Source: Typha latifolia
Taxonomy: Eukaryota > Streptophyta > Magnoliopsida > Poales > Typhaceae
Assembly: GCA_019914945.1 (NCBI GenBank)
Contig: CM034099.1
Coordinates: 8,445,001 to 8,509,000 of the forward strand
DNA length: 64,000 bases
Reading direction: 5' to 3'
Made by a program: the position numbers and the translations under genes. Shown here one piece after another: positions 1 through 11,500 of the stretch. The notes beneath the pieces are model-generated. The model saw nothing but the letters and a program-made list of their open reading frames with translations, searched no databases and was not told the DNA's origin. The stretch's first letter is position 1. Each line of letters starts with the position of its first letter.

Positions 1-2343
1 GTTTGCAGTCTGAAAACAAATTGCTTTCATTTGATAACGGAATTTGGTTTTCATTGTCATAGTCTTAGTCTCTTAGACTATATATCTTTATTTGTTTAAC
101 ATGGCAACTTCCGGTCCTCTTGCTTTTGGTACCTTTTTAAATTTGTGAAATTTGTATTATGTAGTCCGTAAACAAATTGCTATCATTTGATCCAGGAACT
201 AATGGAGTAAACATACCTTTTCTTGTACGTCTCTCTAATTATACTTGTCATTATTTTCTTATCTAGAATTTTTCCATCTAGATTAGCTTTCTAGTTCTTC
301 TTCCCTATTTGTGGGTTTAAAGTAATGGTTGTGCCGAAGGCACATGCGCTGTCGATACCCGGTCGACATGTCCCCTACGTGCTAGTGGTATATCGTTGGT
401 CTATCTTTAATATTTTTTAGGGTCTTTATACATATTTTTAATTTGAATATATATATATATTATTGCCTACATTAGATTTTTTAATTCTTAGATATAATTA
501 TAAATAATCTATTTTATTAAAGATATAATAATAATAAAATAAAAACATAATTCAACACATAATATAATTGAATATATTAATTAGTTGATAATAGATCAAT
601 AATTAAAACTAGCACCTAATTGAACATAGTTAGTCTAACATGTTCTTATATTATTTTGACCACTTTGAATGAATTTGATACATTAATTTTTCAATTTTTT
701 AAAATTTGGAAAAATTAGGGGAAATCTAGTTATGCCAAAATTTTAGGTAAAAATTATAAAATTTGCGTTCAAATTAACTCATATGGACTTAATCTAATAT
801 ATTTATATACCAACTTTGATCCAATTTAATGAATTTGGCATATTAATTTTGGACTTTTTGAAATATAAGGAAAATTAAATTTTCTCTTTGATTCACACAT
901 TTTAAAGAGTATTTTTTGTAGATCCAACACCAAAGTACTAGATCTATATAGAAAGGCCTTTATTAATAGTAGATCTAGCAAAACCTAAGTAGATCTATCA
1001 TTTACACACATTAATTCTTAAAATGTAAAACAAATAAAAAAATCTTGTGTTAACTGGCACGGGTTGAACAAGGCCATGCATGTATGTTTGAAAGTAACTA
1101 CACTCTATAAACATGAAAAGGGAACTCTCACAGCGAAAGCTAACACTGAAATTTCTAGCTCATGTATACAACTGTTTATTATATGTCAACTGACTCATAT
1201 TTAAAATCTAGTTAAAAGCTACTACACTGAAAAACAAAGACATTCCAAATGAAGACTAAAAAGCTTCTAATGAAGAATCAATTAGAAGCTCTCTTCCTTT
1301 AAATGTTTTTTAAGAAATGAATTGATAAAGTAGAACTTAGTTTAGCAAGTAAACCAGTCTACTATCTATCTATAGAAGATGAACATCTCCATCCCCAAAA
1401 GAAATTGGTAAATTACCCTGAATATTTTCAAATTTATGAAAGTACTATCCAAATAACCAGCTAGTTGGCTGCTGTATACCTACCAAGAAATTAAACCAGA
1501 TGTTCAATCAGATAGGTGATAAATGAATTATTCACAATGCCCAGAATATTAATCTACCTATCCAATTTGCTTATTCCGTAAACCTAAATTGAGTATTTTA
1601 GCATACACCTAATACGCAAAGGAAAAGTACACATATATCACAGACACCAACTATGAAGAATATGAACTCACAGATTGCACCTTCTCTAGGCTCACATTAT
1701 CAGGAAGCTTGGAGCACAATCTTTCTAAAAAAAGAACAGAAAAACTGTGAATGTTAAATAGTGCCATAATTTGATATATAAGAATTCTGAAAGAAAATAA
1801 ATAAATAAAATTCTATAAAATTTGAGAGACCTGATCAGCTAGTGAGCTGTGAACAGAGGGAATGGGAAAGAACTTCATGTCAATGCAGAGGTTGTAGCAA
1901 CTGCCCTTACAATGTATGCAACATCCGCTACTGGTCCATGGATCCAAGGCAATGCAATCACTCTTCATAAAGACTTGACCTCATTGCCCACTTTTTCTAT
2001 GAGAAGATGAACTCATTCATTCGATGCAGTTGGCAACCAACAGGTGAAGAGGGAGAGTCGTTGGGAGCGAGATGGAGGCGGTATCCAGAAGATGAAGTTT
2101 GAAGGGGTTGAGAGAGTGAGGGAATGAGGGAGAGAGATGGAGATGGGGTTAACGGGAGTGAAGGAGAGTGAGGGAGTTGAGGAATGAGGAAGTAAGGTTT
2201 TGAGTGGTGTCTGATGAAGACAAAGTGAGGGAGATTCTAGAGATGAAGAGGGAGTTGAGAGAGTAAGGTTTATCAACTTGTGAGGTAGGTTAACGGGGCA
2301 AGTAGTCGGGTAGGGTTTATTATTTATTAAGTTATGTGTAGTA
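1..2343. other. AT-rich spacer or intron left of the dehydrogenase exon
   Basis: No coding exon is recognisable here on either strand. A short imperfect direct repeat sits near the left edge (about 6-34 and 162-193, sharing the core acaaattgct). Positions 2040-2290 are purine-rich (GAG/GGGA tracts), and the reading frames there are compositional. If the dehydrogenase at 2923 is an intact gene, this may all be its last intron, because none of its earlier exons is found here. Confidence 0.5.
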
Positions 2344-2460
2344 TGGAGGTAAAACAGATATCTGCTATCCATATCTGTATCCAGATTGGTAAGATTTTTG
2401 CACTTGAATCTGGTCCAGATTGGGTTGGGTCAAAGTTAATTTGACCCGTTTTCACCTCTA
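2344..2460. mobile_element. Short relic of a hAT-type MITE (same family as 23212-23799)
   Basis: The right end (gacccgttttcacctcta) closely matches the right terminus of the element at 23212-23799 (gacccattttcaccccta). The left end (ggaggtaaaacagat) is a weak inverted partner. The interior has the same 'tatccatatctgtatcc' style of sequence. No matching 8-bp target duplication was found, so this is probably an old, internally deleted copy. Confidence 0.5.
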
Positions 2461-2922
2461 AAGATAGTCCTTGGGATTCGACATGGATTATTGCCCACTC
2501 AAGGCCAAGGATTATCAAAAGACAGTGCTTAGGTCTGTTTTCTACCTTATCACTCTCAATCAAGTGGGTACTCAAAATTGCAAAGTCATCACCGGAAAGT
2601 TTTTGGTTCTGAGACGCAATTTTGGTAATTTTTCATTAGAAAGTATGTGCAGCTAATATGACAGTGTTGAGGTGGCTAAGAATTGCTGCTATGATTTACT
2701 AAGTGAGAAGCAATCATATTTGTTGTTAATCAGGAATATATACGTTTTAGATGCCAAATTTCTGTGAACTTTAACAGTTTGCATATGAGAACAGTAGGTG
2801 AATTTTAAATTTGTTTTTCAATGCTCGGTCATGTAACCTGCAAAGAAGCATCGAGCTTGACATATTTCATCATAAAAACTAAATAAAAGTAACATCCATT
2901 CTTTGTTCTTTATTCTTTGCAG

Positions 2923-3111
2923 TTGCTTGAGCAAAAAGAATTTTTGGAAAGGATAGCTCATCGAACCCCTCTTCGAAGGGTGGGAGAGCCCCAGGAAGTA
3001 TCATCTCTGGTAGCATATCTTTGCTTACCTGCTGCTTCTTACATCACTGGACAGAACATTTCTGTTGATGGTGGGATGTCTGTAAATGGTTTATACCCAA
3101 CCAATGACTAG
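2923..3111 (+). CDS. Tropinone-reductase-like short-chain dehydrogenase, last exon only
   Basis: A 62-codon open frame follows a good splice acceptor (tattctttgcag) and ends in TAG. It matches the C-terminal end of plant classical short-chain dehydrogenases of the tropinone reductase-like group. Visible are the motif [20 protein letters not shown], then [12 protein letters not shown], then the VDGGMSVNG terminal signature. These NAD(P)H enzymes reduce ketones of small metabolites, usually in the cytosol; the real substrate cannot be told from this exon. The phase-0 acceptor falls where family members have their last intron. The Rossmann and YxxxK catalytic exons are not in the 2.9 kb to the left. 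They lie outside the window behind a long intron, or this is an orphaned exon. Confidence 0.8.
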   Translation: MLEQKEFLERIAHRTPLRRVGEPQEVSSLVAYLCLPAASYITGQNISVDGGMSVNGLYPTND

Positions 3112-4138
3112 GCAAAAGATAAGTATGTATCTATTATGGGCCTATGGTGCTGAATAAGTTTAGTTCCTCTTGAATGTTGGTCTCTGTTTAAATTAATCTC
3201 GCAAATGTTATAATAGGTACCTTATTATTTTCAGTGCTTTATGTATTTTATTAACACATAAGCTGCGATACAATCTCTTTAGCATCAGAATCTTGTTCAA
3301 GTTCTAACCATTGGACTACAGAAGCGGCGAGACGTGATTTTTTATTTATTTTTTCTTAGATATGGATTGGAAATACAAAATCATTGACCAGTGCAGGTAT
3401 CTGGACTCACTTTACTTTCCTCCATGAAAATGCTATATGCCTTGTTATTTGTGAATTAAACAGAATCATTCATGATTCTTTATTTTTACACCTTTACTTC
3501 ACAACAGCTACAACTGTTCGAGTGCACTACCATTCTGATTCTTTACCTTCAGGGTTTTTTTTTATTATTATATAGGCTTGTGTGGATAATTTCAAGTAAA
3601 CTCATTTCTTAAAACTCTGAACTTGAACTAAACCTTGCATGCAACTTGCAACAGTTAGATTTCAATGTCATTTTCTAGAATGTCTTCCTTAGCATCTTGT
3701 GGCCCCTTTGACCTAAAAGGTTGTTTATATCCTATAGATCTCTTCCAAAGAAGCCATATTAGTTTCCAAAACAATTTGTGTAATACTTATGTGATTAGAT
3801 TGCAACGAGATAACTTCACAAATGCATCTCTTGTTAAAACACTTATAAAATGGTTAGAGAAATCCTTCTACAGCTTGATTCCTGACATATATGAATACTA
3901 AACTAAAACGGGATGAATCTGGTGATGCTATGAAAAGAAAGAATTTCTTAAATTCTACTTTCCTTGTGAATATAAATTCTCCGAAACAAGCATATCTTCC
4001 CTTATAAATATGTTTATATTTATAGAAACAATCTGACATCTAATTTCAGATTATCGCCTTTCTACGTTAGGAAAGGCATACCTAATATATCATTAATTAA
4101 TGGTCTATCTATGGAAAGTATATATGATTTAAAACAGC

Positions 4139-4170
<32 letters not shown>

Positions 4171-4262
4171 TGTAAGTCTAGAGGTACTGTTTATTTTTCT
4201 CATTAAACCTTTGCAAAAATTATTACCTCACTAACTTGTTCTATTAATTTTTTGACAAATAG
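3112..4262 (+). other. 3' flank of the dehydrogenase and AT-rich spacer
   Basis: This holds the probable 3' UTR of the dehydrogenase, then AT-rich sequence with a short GA run at about 4151-4170. The open frames at 3384-3575 and 3665-3901 match no family I recognise. If the cysteine-rich exon at 4263 had a signal-peptide exon, it should lie here, but I could not identify one. Confidence 0.4.
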
Positions 4263-4570
4263 GTTATCAGATTGAAGAGGTTAATTTGATGCTCAACAAA
4301 AATGGTTGCCCATGCCCCAATGGGATCAAATCTTGCTTCCCTATAAAGTGCTAAACTGGTCGTTGTTACTGTTGCCTTTCCGAGAAAGCCATCGGTCCGC
4401 GCTCATGCGTTCCAACTCTGGAAGAGTATCAGGCTCACTGTCCTTGTGTTGGATGCCGACAGAAGCCGCGGCCGTCGACTTTATCTTTAGCGATCGCTCG
4501 GTTTAAGGAATATTTTCTATGTCTAATTAATGAGCATTCTAATGAATACTATACATTTCTTATGATTTAA
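4263..4570 (+). pseudogene. Broken exon 2 of an ESF1/PCP-B-type cysteine-rich peptide gene
   Basis: After a plausible acceptor (ttttttgacaaatag) the frame opens in phase 1, with two bases completing a codon. It reads a cysteine-rich segment containing NGCPCPNGIKSC, FPIKC, then an in-frame TAA at 4352-4354, then TGRCYCCL, a further Cys, and AHCPCVGC. The GRCYCCL core and the following spaced cysteines match the peptide encoded at 40060-40298, which also begins exon 2 in phase 1. PCP-B/ESF1/MEG peptides are small secreted signals in pollination and early seed development. The stop lies before the CYCC core, so no functional peptide is expected unless the base is a sequencing error or the stop is spliced out. 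No signal-peptide exon was found. Confidence 0.55.
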
Positions 4571-6269
4571 TAAGACTGTTGGAGGGGTTTGGTTATTCTT
4601 TTTTTTTTTCTTTCTTTTTTTAAAACAATTGATTAATTTTTGTTTTTTTTGGAGAAAAAAGCTATTTACTATTTTGTTGGTTTCATGTGATGTTTATGGT
4701 TGGTGAAGTTGACTGAGTTTTAACAATTAAAATTGGGGTTGAGACATCCTTACCGTCAATATAATAAAGGGATAATTACACTTAGATGGTTAAACTCTAT
4801 TATATACTATCACATTTTTTCATATAACATTTTGAATTATTTTTTTTGTGAAGTGTAAACAACTACTGAAAATACTTATGATTGCAGTTTGTATGTGACA
4901 AATTTATAGATGAAAAAATAATGAAAACCTAAGAATAACTGTTTGAGATATTCTCAATAGTTCAAAATCTATATGTTCAAAAATATTAAGAAAGTTATGT
5001 TGAAAATAATAATAGTTTAAAGGTTTAAATGTAATTATTTTTGTAATAAAATTCATCGTTTTCGTCCTCAATCATCCCCATTTATGTAGTCTTCGTCGGG
5101 ATTGACCATGACCAATCCGAGCCTAATAGAGCAGAGAAATAAATCAACGATATTAATTCTTATGTATGCTTAATTAAATAATATTTAAATATTTTTATAT
5201 CATATTTGAATATCTATATGTTCACGAAATTTGTGTGTTACAAAGTAACAAAAAAATACCCCTAATTAGGTAGGGTTTGATTTGAGCATCTCGAGTATGA
5301 TCCATTTTCACATGAATTTATATATTTATTAATTATTATATTTTGATCTTATTAACTATCTTGTATCTCTCACCGATGTTATTATCATTTTTGGAGACTT
5401 AAAATTGATCACGGGGAGAGTCACGTAGGATTGTCAATTAAGCTTAGTTCGTATTTGAAACAAGCCAAGCTCAATTGAATAAGACTTGAATTTAATTTTA
5501 GGCGAAACTTGGCACAAGTCTATTAGGCTAAAGTTTTACATTATTTTCTTATCGATTAGAGCTCATAATATTTATGGAGAAATTTGAATTTATAAAAAGA
5601 TAAATATGTCAATAAATAAATATAAATAAATGAAAGAGTCTATTAAAAATTGATAATAATTCAAATGTCCAGACGTAGTTATCCATTCTTTTTATTAGAT
5701 GTAAATAAATAAGATATTAAATTAAATATAACATAGTCTAATATCTTCTTAATTTTATATTAGATAATTAGATTAATTTTTTCTAAATTTTTTTTTTGTC
5801 TCGTGCTTGTTTCATCTTAATCTCTTGCAATTATATATCTTGGATATCACAAAAATTCAAATAAGAGATAATGTAAAAGACTAAATACTTAAAAGTTTAA
5901 TATTTTGACAAAAAGATATTTTGTAATTATATATTTTTATCATTAGTTTGAAAAAATTAACGATTTTTCATATATTAGAATTACAATCGGGTAAAGTAAT
6001 ACAAATTAAAGCTTTTTTTTTTTTACATAATTGCCAATGAAAGCTTTTAAAATATTATAATTGCCATTATTTAAAATATTGGAATTGTCACTAAAATCTT
6101 TTCACTCCTTGAGAATTATAATTCTGGTTAGTTTTTAACAAAATATTTCTACCAGTTTATTATTAAAATATACAAACACATATGAATGATTAAAATATTC
6201 TTTTTAAGTTTAGTTAAAAATACTTTTTAATAATATTTGTCTCGCATAAAGAAGATATTTTGTTATTGT
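4571..6269. other. AT-rich intergenic sequence
   Basis: No gene, RNA gene or intact element is seen. Composition is strongly AT-rich with homopolymer T and A runs (for example near 4600 and 6010). Confidence 0.5.
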
Positions 6270-7200
6270 ACTATGATATCAGGCATATTCTTGGATAGGT
6301 TTTAAACTAATTTAAAATTAGTCGATCTACCATTTCTAATTATTTTCAAGAGCCTAGTATGAATAGCAATCATAGAGCCCCAAATGAGCCTCCAACTCAA
6401 TGCATACTTATTAGATCTAGAGGAGGACCAAGGGTGCAATTTACCATACTTAGCGGCAACCACATTACCTCAAAGGGATTGATCCTGGTCAAGGACTGAA
6501 AGGATCTTGGCTACAAGGGACAATCGAACAATCCTCAAGTCTCTAATGGCTAGACTCTCTTTCTTCAATTTGGTTATCTTATCCAAGCTAACTAAGTTGA
6601 GATCATGATTGTGATTTGATTGTATCCATAAAATTCTTTGAGATAGCTCGACTACCCAACTAACGATTGCTATGATAAAGACAAGAGGTAAATCAACATT
6701 GAGTTTAAAACTGATTAATAAGGTCAATATGTCATATTTGAGATATGGAAGTGTGTTTCTAATCCGCTAACTTAGTTTCTACCGTAGCAGCCAGAAATTC
6801 TTCATGTTCATGAACAAGAAGCATTTATGTTATGTGAGATTTTAGCTCCTAGATATTTAAAGGAAAACAACCCTCCAACATATGTAGAATATTTGTAAAG
6901 GTTAATTTTCAAATTAATTAGGAACTTAGTAGAGAAGATGACTTCAAATTTAGTAAAATTAATACGAAGATTAGTGATTTTCTCATGCTGGTCAAAGATT
7001 TGCATGATTTTAGTACAATAAGATACACTTGTATTAAAGCATAAAATCAAATCATCCACATAAATTAGGTAATCTCTCATGCTAAAAGGAATGATGTTAT
7101 TATTTAGGACATCATCCTTAATAAGAGAGGATAGAAAGATATAACGAGATGGGGTCATCTTGTCTAATGCCTCTTTTATCTTTAAATCATTTAGAGATAG
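6270..7200 (-). mobile_element. Degenerate LINE (L1-type non-LTR retrotransposon) relic
   Basis: Minus-strand fragments read as plant L1 reverse transcriptase in the correct order. At about 7190-7130 is GIRQDDPIS (family GIRQGDPLSP). At about 7060 is YVDDLILCFN (the catalytic (F/Y)xDD box). At about 6850 is FKYLGAKIS. At 6470-6590 is the C-terminal segment RDLRIVRLSLVAKILSV, followed by SLWGNVVAAKYG across a stop. Several stops and frameshifts interrupt it. The 5' half, endonuclease and ORF1 are absent. Confidence 0.8.
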
Positions 7201-7376
7201 ATCTATTTATAAATAAAGCATAAAAAAAAGAAGGAAATACAAGCATAGAATATCAACATGAAAGCCATCAGAGCAAAGCAAGGGGCCTTCTTAGCGAAAG
7301 CCTCTTTTACCTCTGCTAAATTAATATCTTTAAAAAATTCATCATTGTAGATAGTTGTTAAACAAGAGCTCGGGGG

Positions 7377-7989
7377 TAGACATGATCATCGGGCGGGCCG
7401 GGCCGGGTTCGGGCCGGGCTCTTCGGGCTAACCGGGCTTAAGTATTTGTCCATGGCCCGACCCACCAATCACTCGGGCCGGGCCGGGTTCGGGCCGGGCC
7501 GGGTTCGGGCCAGGCTAGAATAGTCTAGCCTGTTACCGCCCATTGGCCTGTGAGAGATCGGGCTAACCGGTCGGGTCGGGCCGGCCTGACCCACCAATCA
7601 CTTGGCCCAACCCATATTTTAGCTATTTTTAGAATTTTTTAACTATTAGCTTATTTTTAAAAATATATATTTATATTCCTCCATTTAAAAAAAATTAAAA
7701 TAAATTAAAATTTTTTAAATGTGTGCTTAAAATAATGCAAAATGGTATAATACCAAAATATTTTTTACTGTAGCATGGTAAATTACTGTAGCAGAAGGGC
7801 AAAGTACTGTAGCATACGGGCGGGCTTTCGGGCCGGGTCGGGCGGGCAAAGAGCTGGCCCGTGCCGCCCATGGGTAGTTCGGGCTCGGGCCGGGCTGGGC
7901 CTAAACCGGGTCCGGGCCGGGCTTAGCCCGATCCAAACCGGGCCGGGTTGGGCCGGGCACGAGCGGGCTGGGCCATTTGATCATGTCTA
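7377..7989. mobile_element. GC-rich hAT-type MITE with perfect 8-bp target duplication
   Basis: The 613-bp element is bounded by inverted termini beginning tagacatgatca on both strands. Direct duplications ctcggggg flank it (7369-7376 and 7990-7997), which is the 8-bp signature of hAT insertion. Both arms are runs of gggccgggc-type sequence able to fold back on each other, around an AT-rich core with repeated tactgtagca. It has no transposase, so it is non-autonomous. A relative lies at 57970-58473 in opposite orientation. Confidence 0.9.
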
Positions 7990-8032
7990 CTCGGGGGTCC
8001 GTCCTTAAGACATTCTTGGAGTCCTAATCACA

Positions 8033-8081
8033 TCCACATCCCCATCCCCATCCCCATCCCCATCCCCATCCCCATCCCCAT
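8033..8081 (+). repeat. (CCCCAT)n hexamer microsatellite
   Basis: About eight near-perfect tandem hexamers lie between the MITE and the CGR-type gene. The unit is not the plant telomere repeat (CCCTAAA). Confidence 0.95.
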
Positions 8082-8325
8082 TAGAAATAGATGTAATGCG
8101 GTTCCTTTGTCTTCTAATCCTGGTGGACACGTGGAAGTATTCGCATCATCTTTCTTAAGCCAAGTGACCCGAGATTTGCTATTTGTTCCCTCTAATATGA
8201 TCATATCTAAGACCTTTTAAAAAAGTAGTAAATAATAATAATAATAAAATCAAAAATAGCTGGACATTCTTGTTTTCCGCTTTAAATATGATGCCTCACA
8301 CTGCATCCACGGTCGGCGCGTCGCA

Positions 8326-8330
<5 letters not shown>

Positions 8331-8358
<28 letters not shown>
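8331..8358 (+). repeat. (CT)n tract, likely 5' UTR of the CGR-type gene
   Basis: A pure CT run of about 14 units lies some 210 bp before the start codon at 8567. CT tracts are common in plant core promoters and 5' leaders. Confidence 0.9.
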
Positions 8359-8566
8359 AGCTCGGAGTGGCCAAATTAGTTTAGATCCGGCAAGAAACGC
8401 GCCAGATCTGCCACGCGGAATTGTAATCCTCGTCCAGATTCTCGATTTCGATTCTCTAATTGCAATGCTTAGATAGGATTTTTCCTGGGGATTTCTTGTT
8501 GTTAGATCTCGTTTCTCTTGTAATGCTTTCTAGGTTGGTGCTCATTAGCTTGACGGTGGGAAAGTG

Positions 8567-11500
8567 ATGGCTAGAAGAGCGGTAAATCCGAACCGGCGAT
8601 TGGTTGATACTGGGAATACTCCGTTTTCTGGCTTGCTGCATCCCAAATCGCGCTCGTCACCATTACTGTCGGTTGGATTGGTTCTTTTGGTGGGTTTCGT
8701 TTAATTGTGTGAATTCACAGTAGTTTCTGCTTTTGGATTTATGTATATTCACGTTGATGTGGAATTCTGTAATAATTTCAGGGTGCTTTTCTTCTCATTG
8801 GATACTTGTACAGTGGTTCGGGTCAGTACAAGATTACCACAGATTTAGGCTACTTTTAAGACAACTTGTGATTCATTCTGTAGTGTGGACTAATTTTTAA
8901 TCGTATGATGATTAGGTGGATCTGGTGGTGTTAGAGAAGTTATAAGCAGAGATGGAGGTACAAATCTGCGTCTTTGTTCGTCACTGTAAATTTTTTATGC
9001 GGCTTTGGATGGGCTCATAGTCTTGTGAACACTGAACTTTATTGTTGCTTACACTAGTTTTAATTATGTCTGTCAGATTTGGAAATTATTTCTAACTAGC
9101 TTGTGAGAACTTCATTCTGTTATCATTTTTTCACTTTCAATGTTGATCGTTATAGTGATACTGGAACCAGGTTGTTAAATTAAAGTATTCTTCTTTCAGG
9201 ATGACATATTTGGTCCTGTTAACGTCAATAGAAGTGAAAAGTTCTGCCTTATTACCTTATATGGAGTATAGAGTACTGTATGATTATTTAGTAGGATTTC
9301 AGCTTAGTAATTGGTGTTGGTCATTCTGAACGTATGTAATTTAAACTTTTGTTGCTGCTTGCATTTCTTGTCCTAATAACCTGGCCGATGTTATAACTTA
9401 TAAGTTATGACTACCTTTATTTTGTATTTGTCATGCTTATGAGAGAAGAGGCGCCAAAATGTACATGATTACCTTTTCATTTAATGATCAAGAACTAGGT
9501 CAGTCTTTCAAACTATTTCTAGCGGAAAGGCATTTTTGCAGCCATGGTTGGTTAAATATTTTTAGCCACATAGTGTAAGATTATTTGTTTAGTTTAGTCT
9601 TTATCCCACAAGTCTTGGTAATCAACAATGTAGAGAAACAATACCATATTGAGATTTTCAATTTTTTAACTGCAGCGAACCTTTTGAGGGGATAAACTTA
9701 AACTAAGGCATAGGTCTTTAGAAAAACATGTTCATTGAATCCCATTATGAGCTTTGCAAATTTTCCGCCTTAATGTACAACAAAATTTCCTACAATTTTT
9801 CTCCTGAACCTACAAAACTTTTTTTTTTTGGTATGTTATCGTTATCTTAATTACAGTCAAAGTTATTTTTTAGTTCTATTTCCAAACAAGAGGTTGTCGC
9901 TTAGTGTGACTGTACAACTTGCTTTTTGCATTCAAGAGGTCATGAGTTCAATTCTTAGGAATAGTCTCTTCATAAAAGAGGTTAAGGCTATGTATGTCTC
10001 CGATCCATGGAATTTGGTTAGGCAGGAGGAGTCTTCAATTGCCTATGCCAACTATCTTGACTCCTAATTTGAATTTGTTTTCTAGATTTTTGTTTTGTGT
10101 CTCCTTTTTCTTGTCTGACTTATGATTCACAAGTGGAATTTTCTCGTGTTGTATTGAAATACTTAATCTTTTCTCTTGTTGTACTGAAATACTAAATCTT
10201 TTGAAAGCCCATTCAGATTTGGAATCTTTCTTGTGTACAAGTACACAAGGATTGCCTTGTCATTGGCATGTGCCGTGCCAACTGATTACAACCCATGGCA
10301 TGGTGCTGTACTAACTCATGGCATGGCCAACACAATCAATGGCAAGAAAAGGGAAAATAGAAGGAGAGAAAGAGGGAGGAGGAAGGAAAATATATGTCTT
10401 GCCTGTTTGATTCCATTGCTATTGCCGGAATCTCTCGCTTTGTAGTGTGCCCTAGATTGGAGAAGACGACGATCAATTTCGCTTAAAGAAGAAGTCGAAA
10501 TTGATCGTGAAATATACAATCTGATCCACTTCAAAGGGCATTTATAAGAAGAGATCAGGCGTAAATTAGTTGCATCTCCTTAGGCTCTAACTTAGACTTA
10601 TGTTCATATAATTGAACAACTTTGCCATTAAAGAACTTGCCTTGCTAACAAGTTATTGAAAGTAAACTTGACAAGGGATTTCTAGAAAGAGCGCCAAAGG
10701 TCAACTAAAGAAAATTCTCTATAAGACTACAATATGTAATTGCAGGGATTGTCATACTGGTAGGCACTTACCATGCTGTCACTAGGTCAGCATGTGGCAC
10801 GGGGTGGTGCCGATGGCAACCTTGAAAGTCTAGTATTGACACTTGACACCTTCCATGATTGTGAATAGGCATGTAAGGGCTTTCTAGGGCTGTAAGAGGC
10901 CTCCCCAAGGCTGCTCAGAGCAGGAGTAAAGAACATATATGCACTTGCTTTGGTACTGTGTTGAATCTCCATGAAAGTTGAATTTTTTAGACATTGATAT
11001 ATAGTAATTTACCTATTTTCTAGTGAAATGTGCAATATTTATAGGAAGGATATCTCTAGGCATGCCTTGTTAGGAATTACATGATAATGATATTGGTAGG
11101 ATAACCAAGACCTTCTTGGAAGTTGGAATCAAGATGATATTGATGGGTTCACTGTGTTGGTGATTACCAAATGATTGCCTTGTCATTGGCATGTTTTGAT
11201 TCTTTGTGCATTACCAAATGATTTAGGGCTTAGTTATTATTTCAAATTTCATGAGATAAAAAGTTGGTTCTCAGATATCTTTTTCAATCTTATCATCTTT
11301 AAGTGAATGCTGTTATAATCCGATTCAAGCTGTAGCAGCAGCTAGCAGCTACAGAGAGAGAGGGAGAGAGAGGGAAAGGGGAAGAGAGAGTGAGGGAGAG
11401 AGTGAGATACCTCAGACTAACAGTTAGAGAGATAGGAAAGAAGAGAGGGAGGAAGAGATATATTTACTTTTTAGGCTTTATATGTGAGTAATTATGTCTT

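Noticed and set aside
8033..8081. Interstitial telomere repeat
   Set aside because: The unit is CCCCAT, not CCCTAAA; it is an ordinary microsatellite.
9885..10055. Functional tRNA gene at the A/B-box-like sequence
   Set aside because: No cloverleaf with paired acceptor and anticodon stems can be drawn; the longer body fits a SINE.
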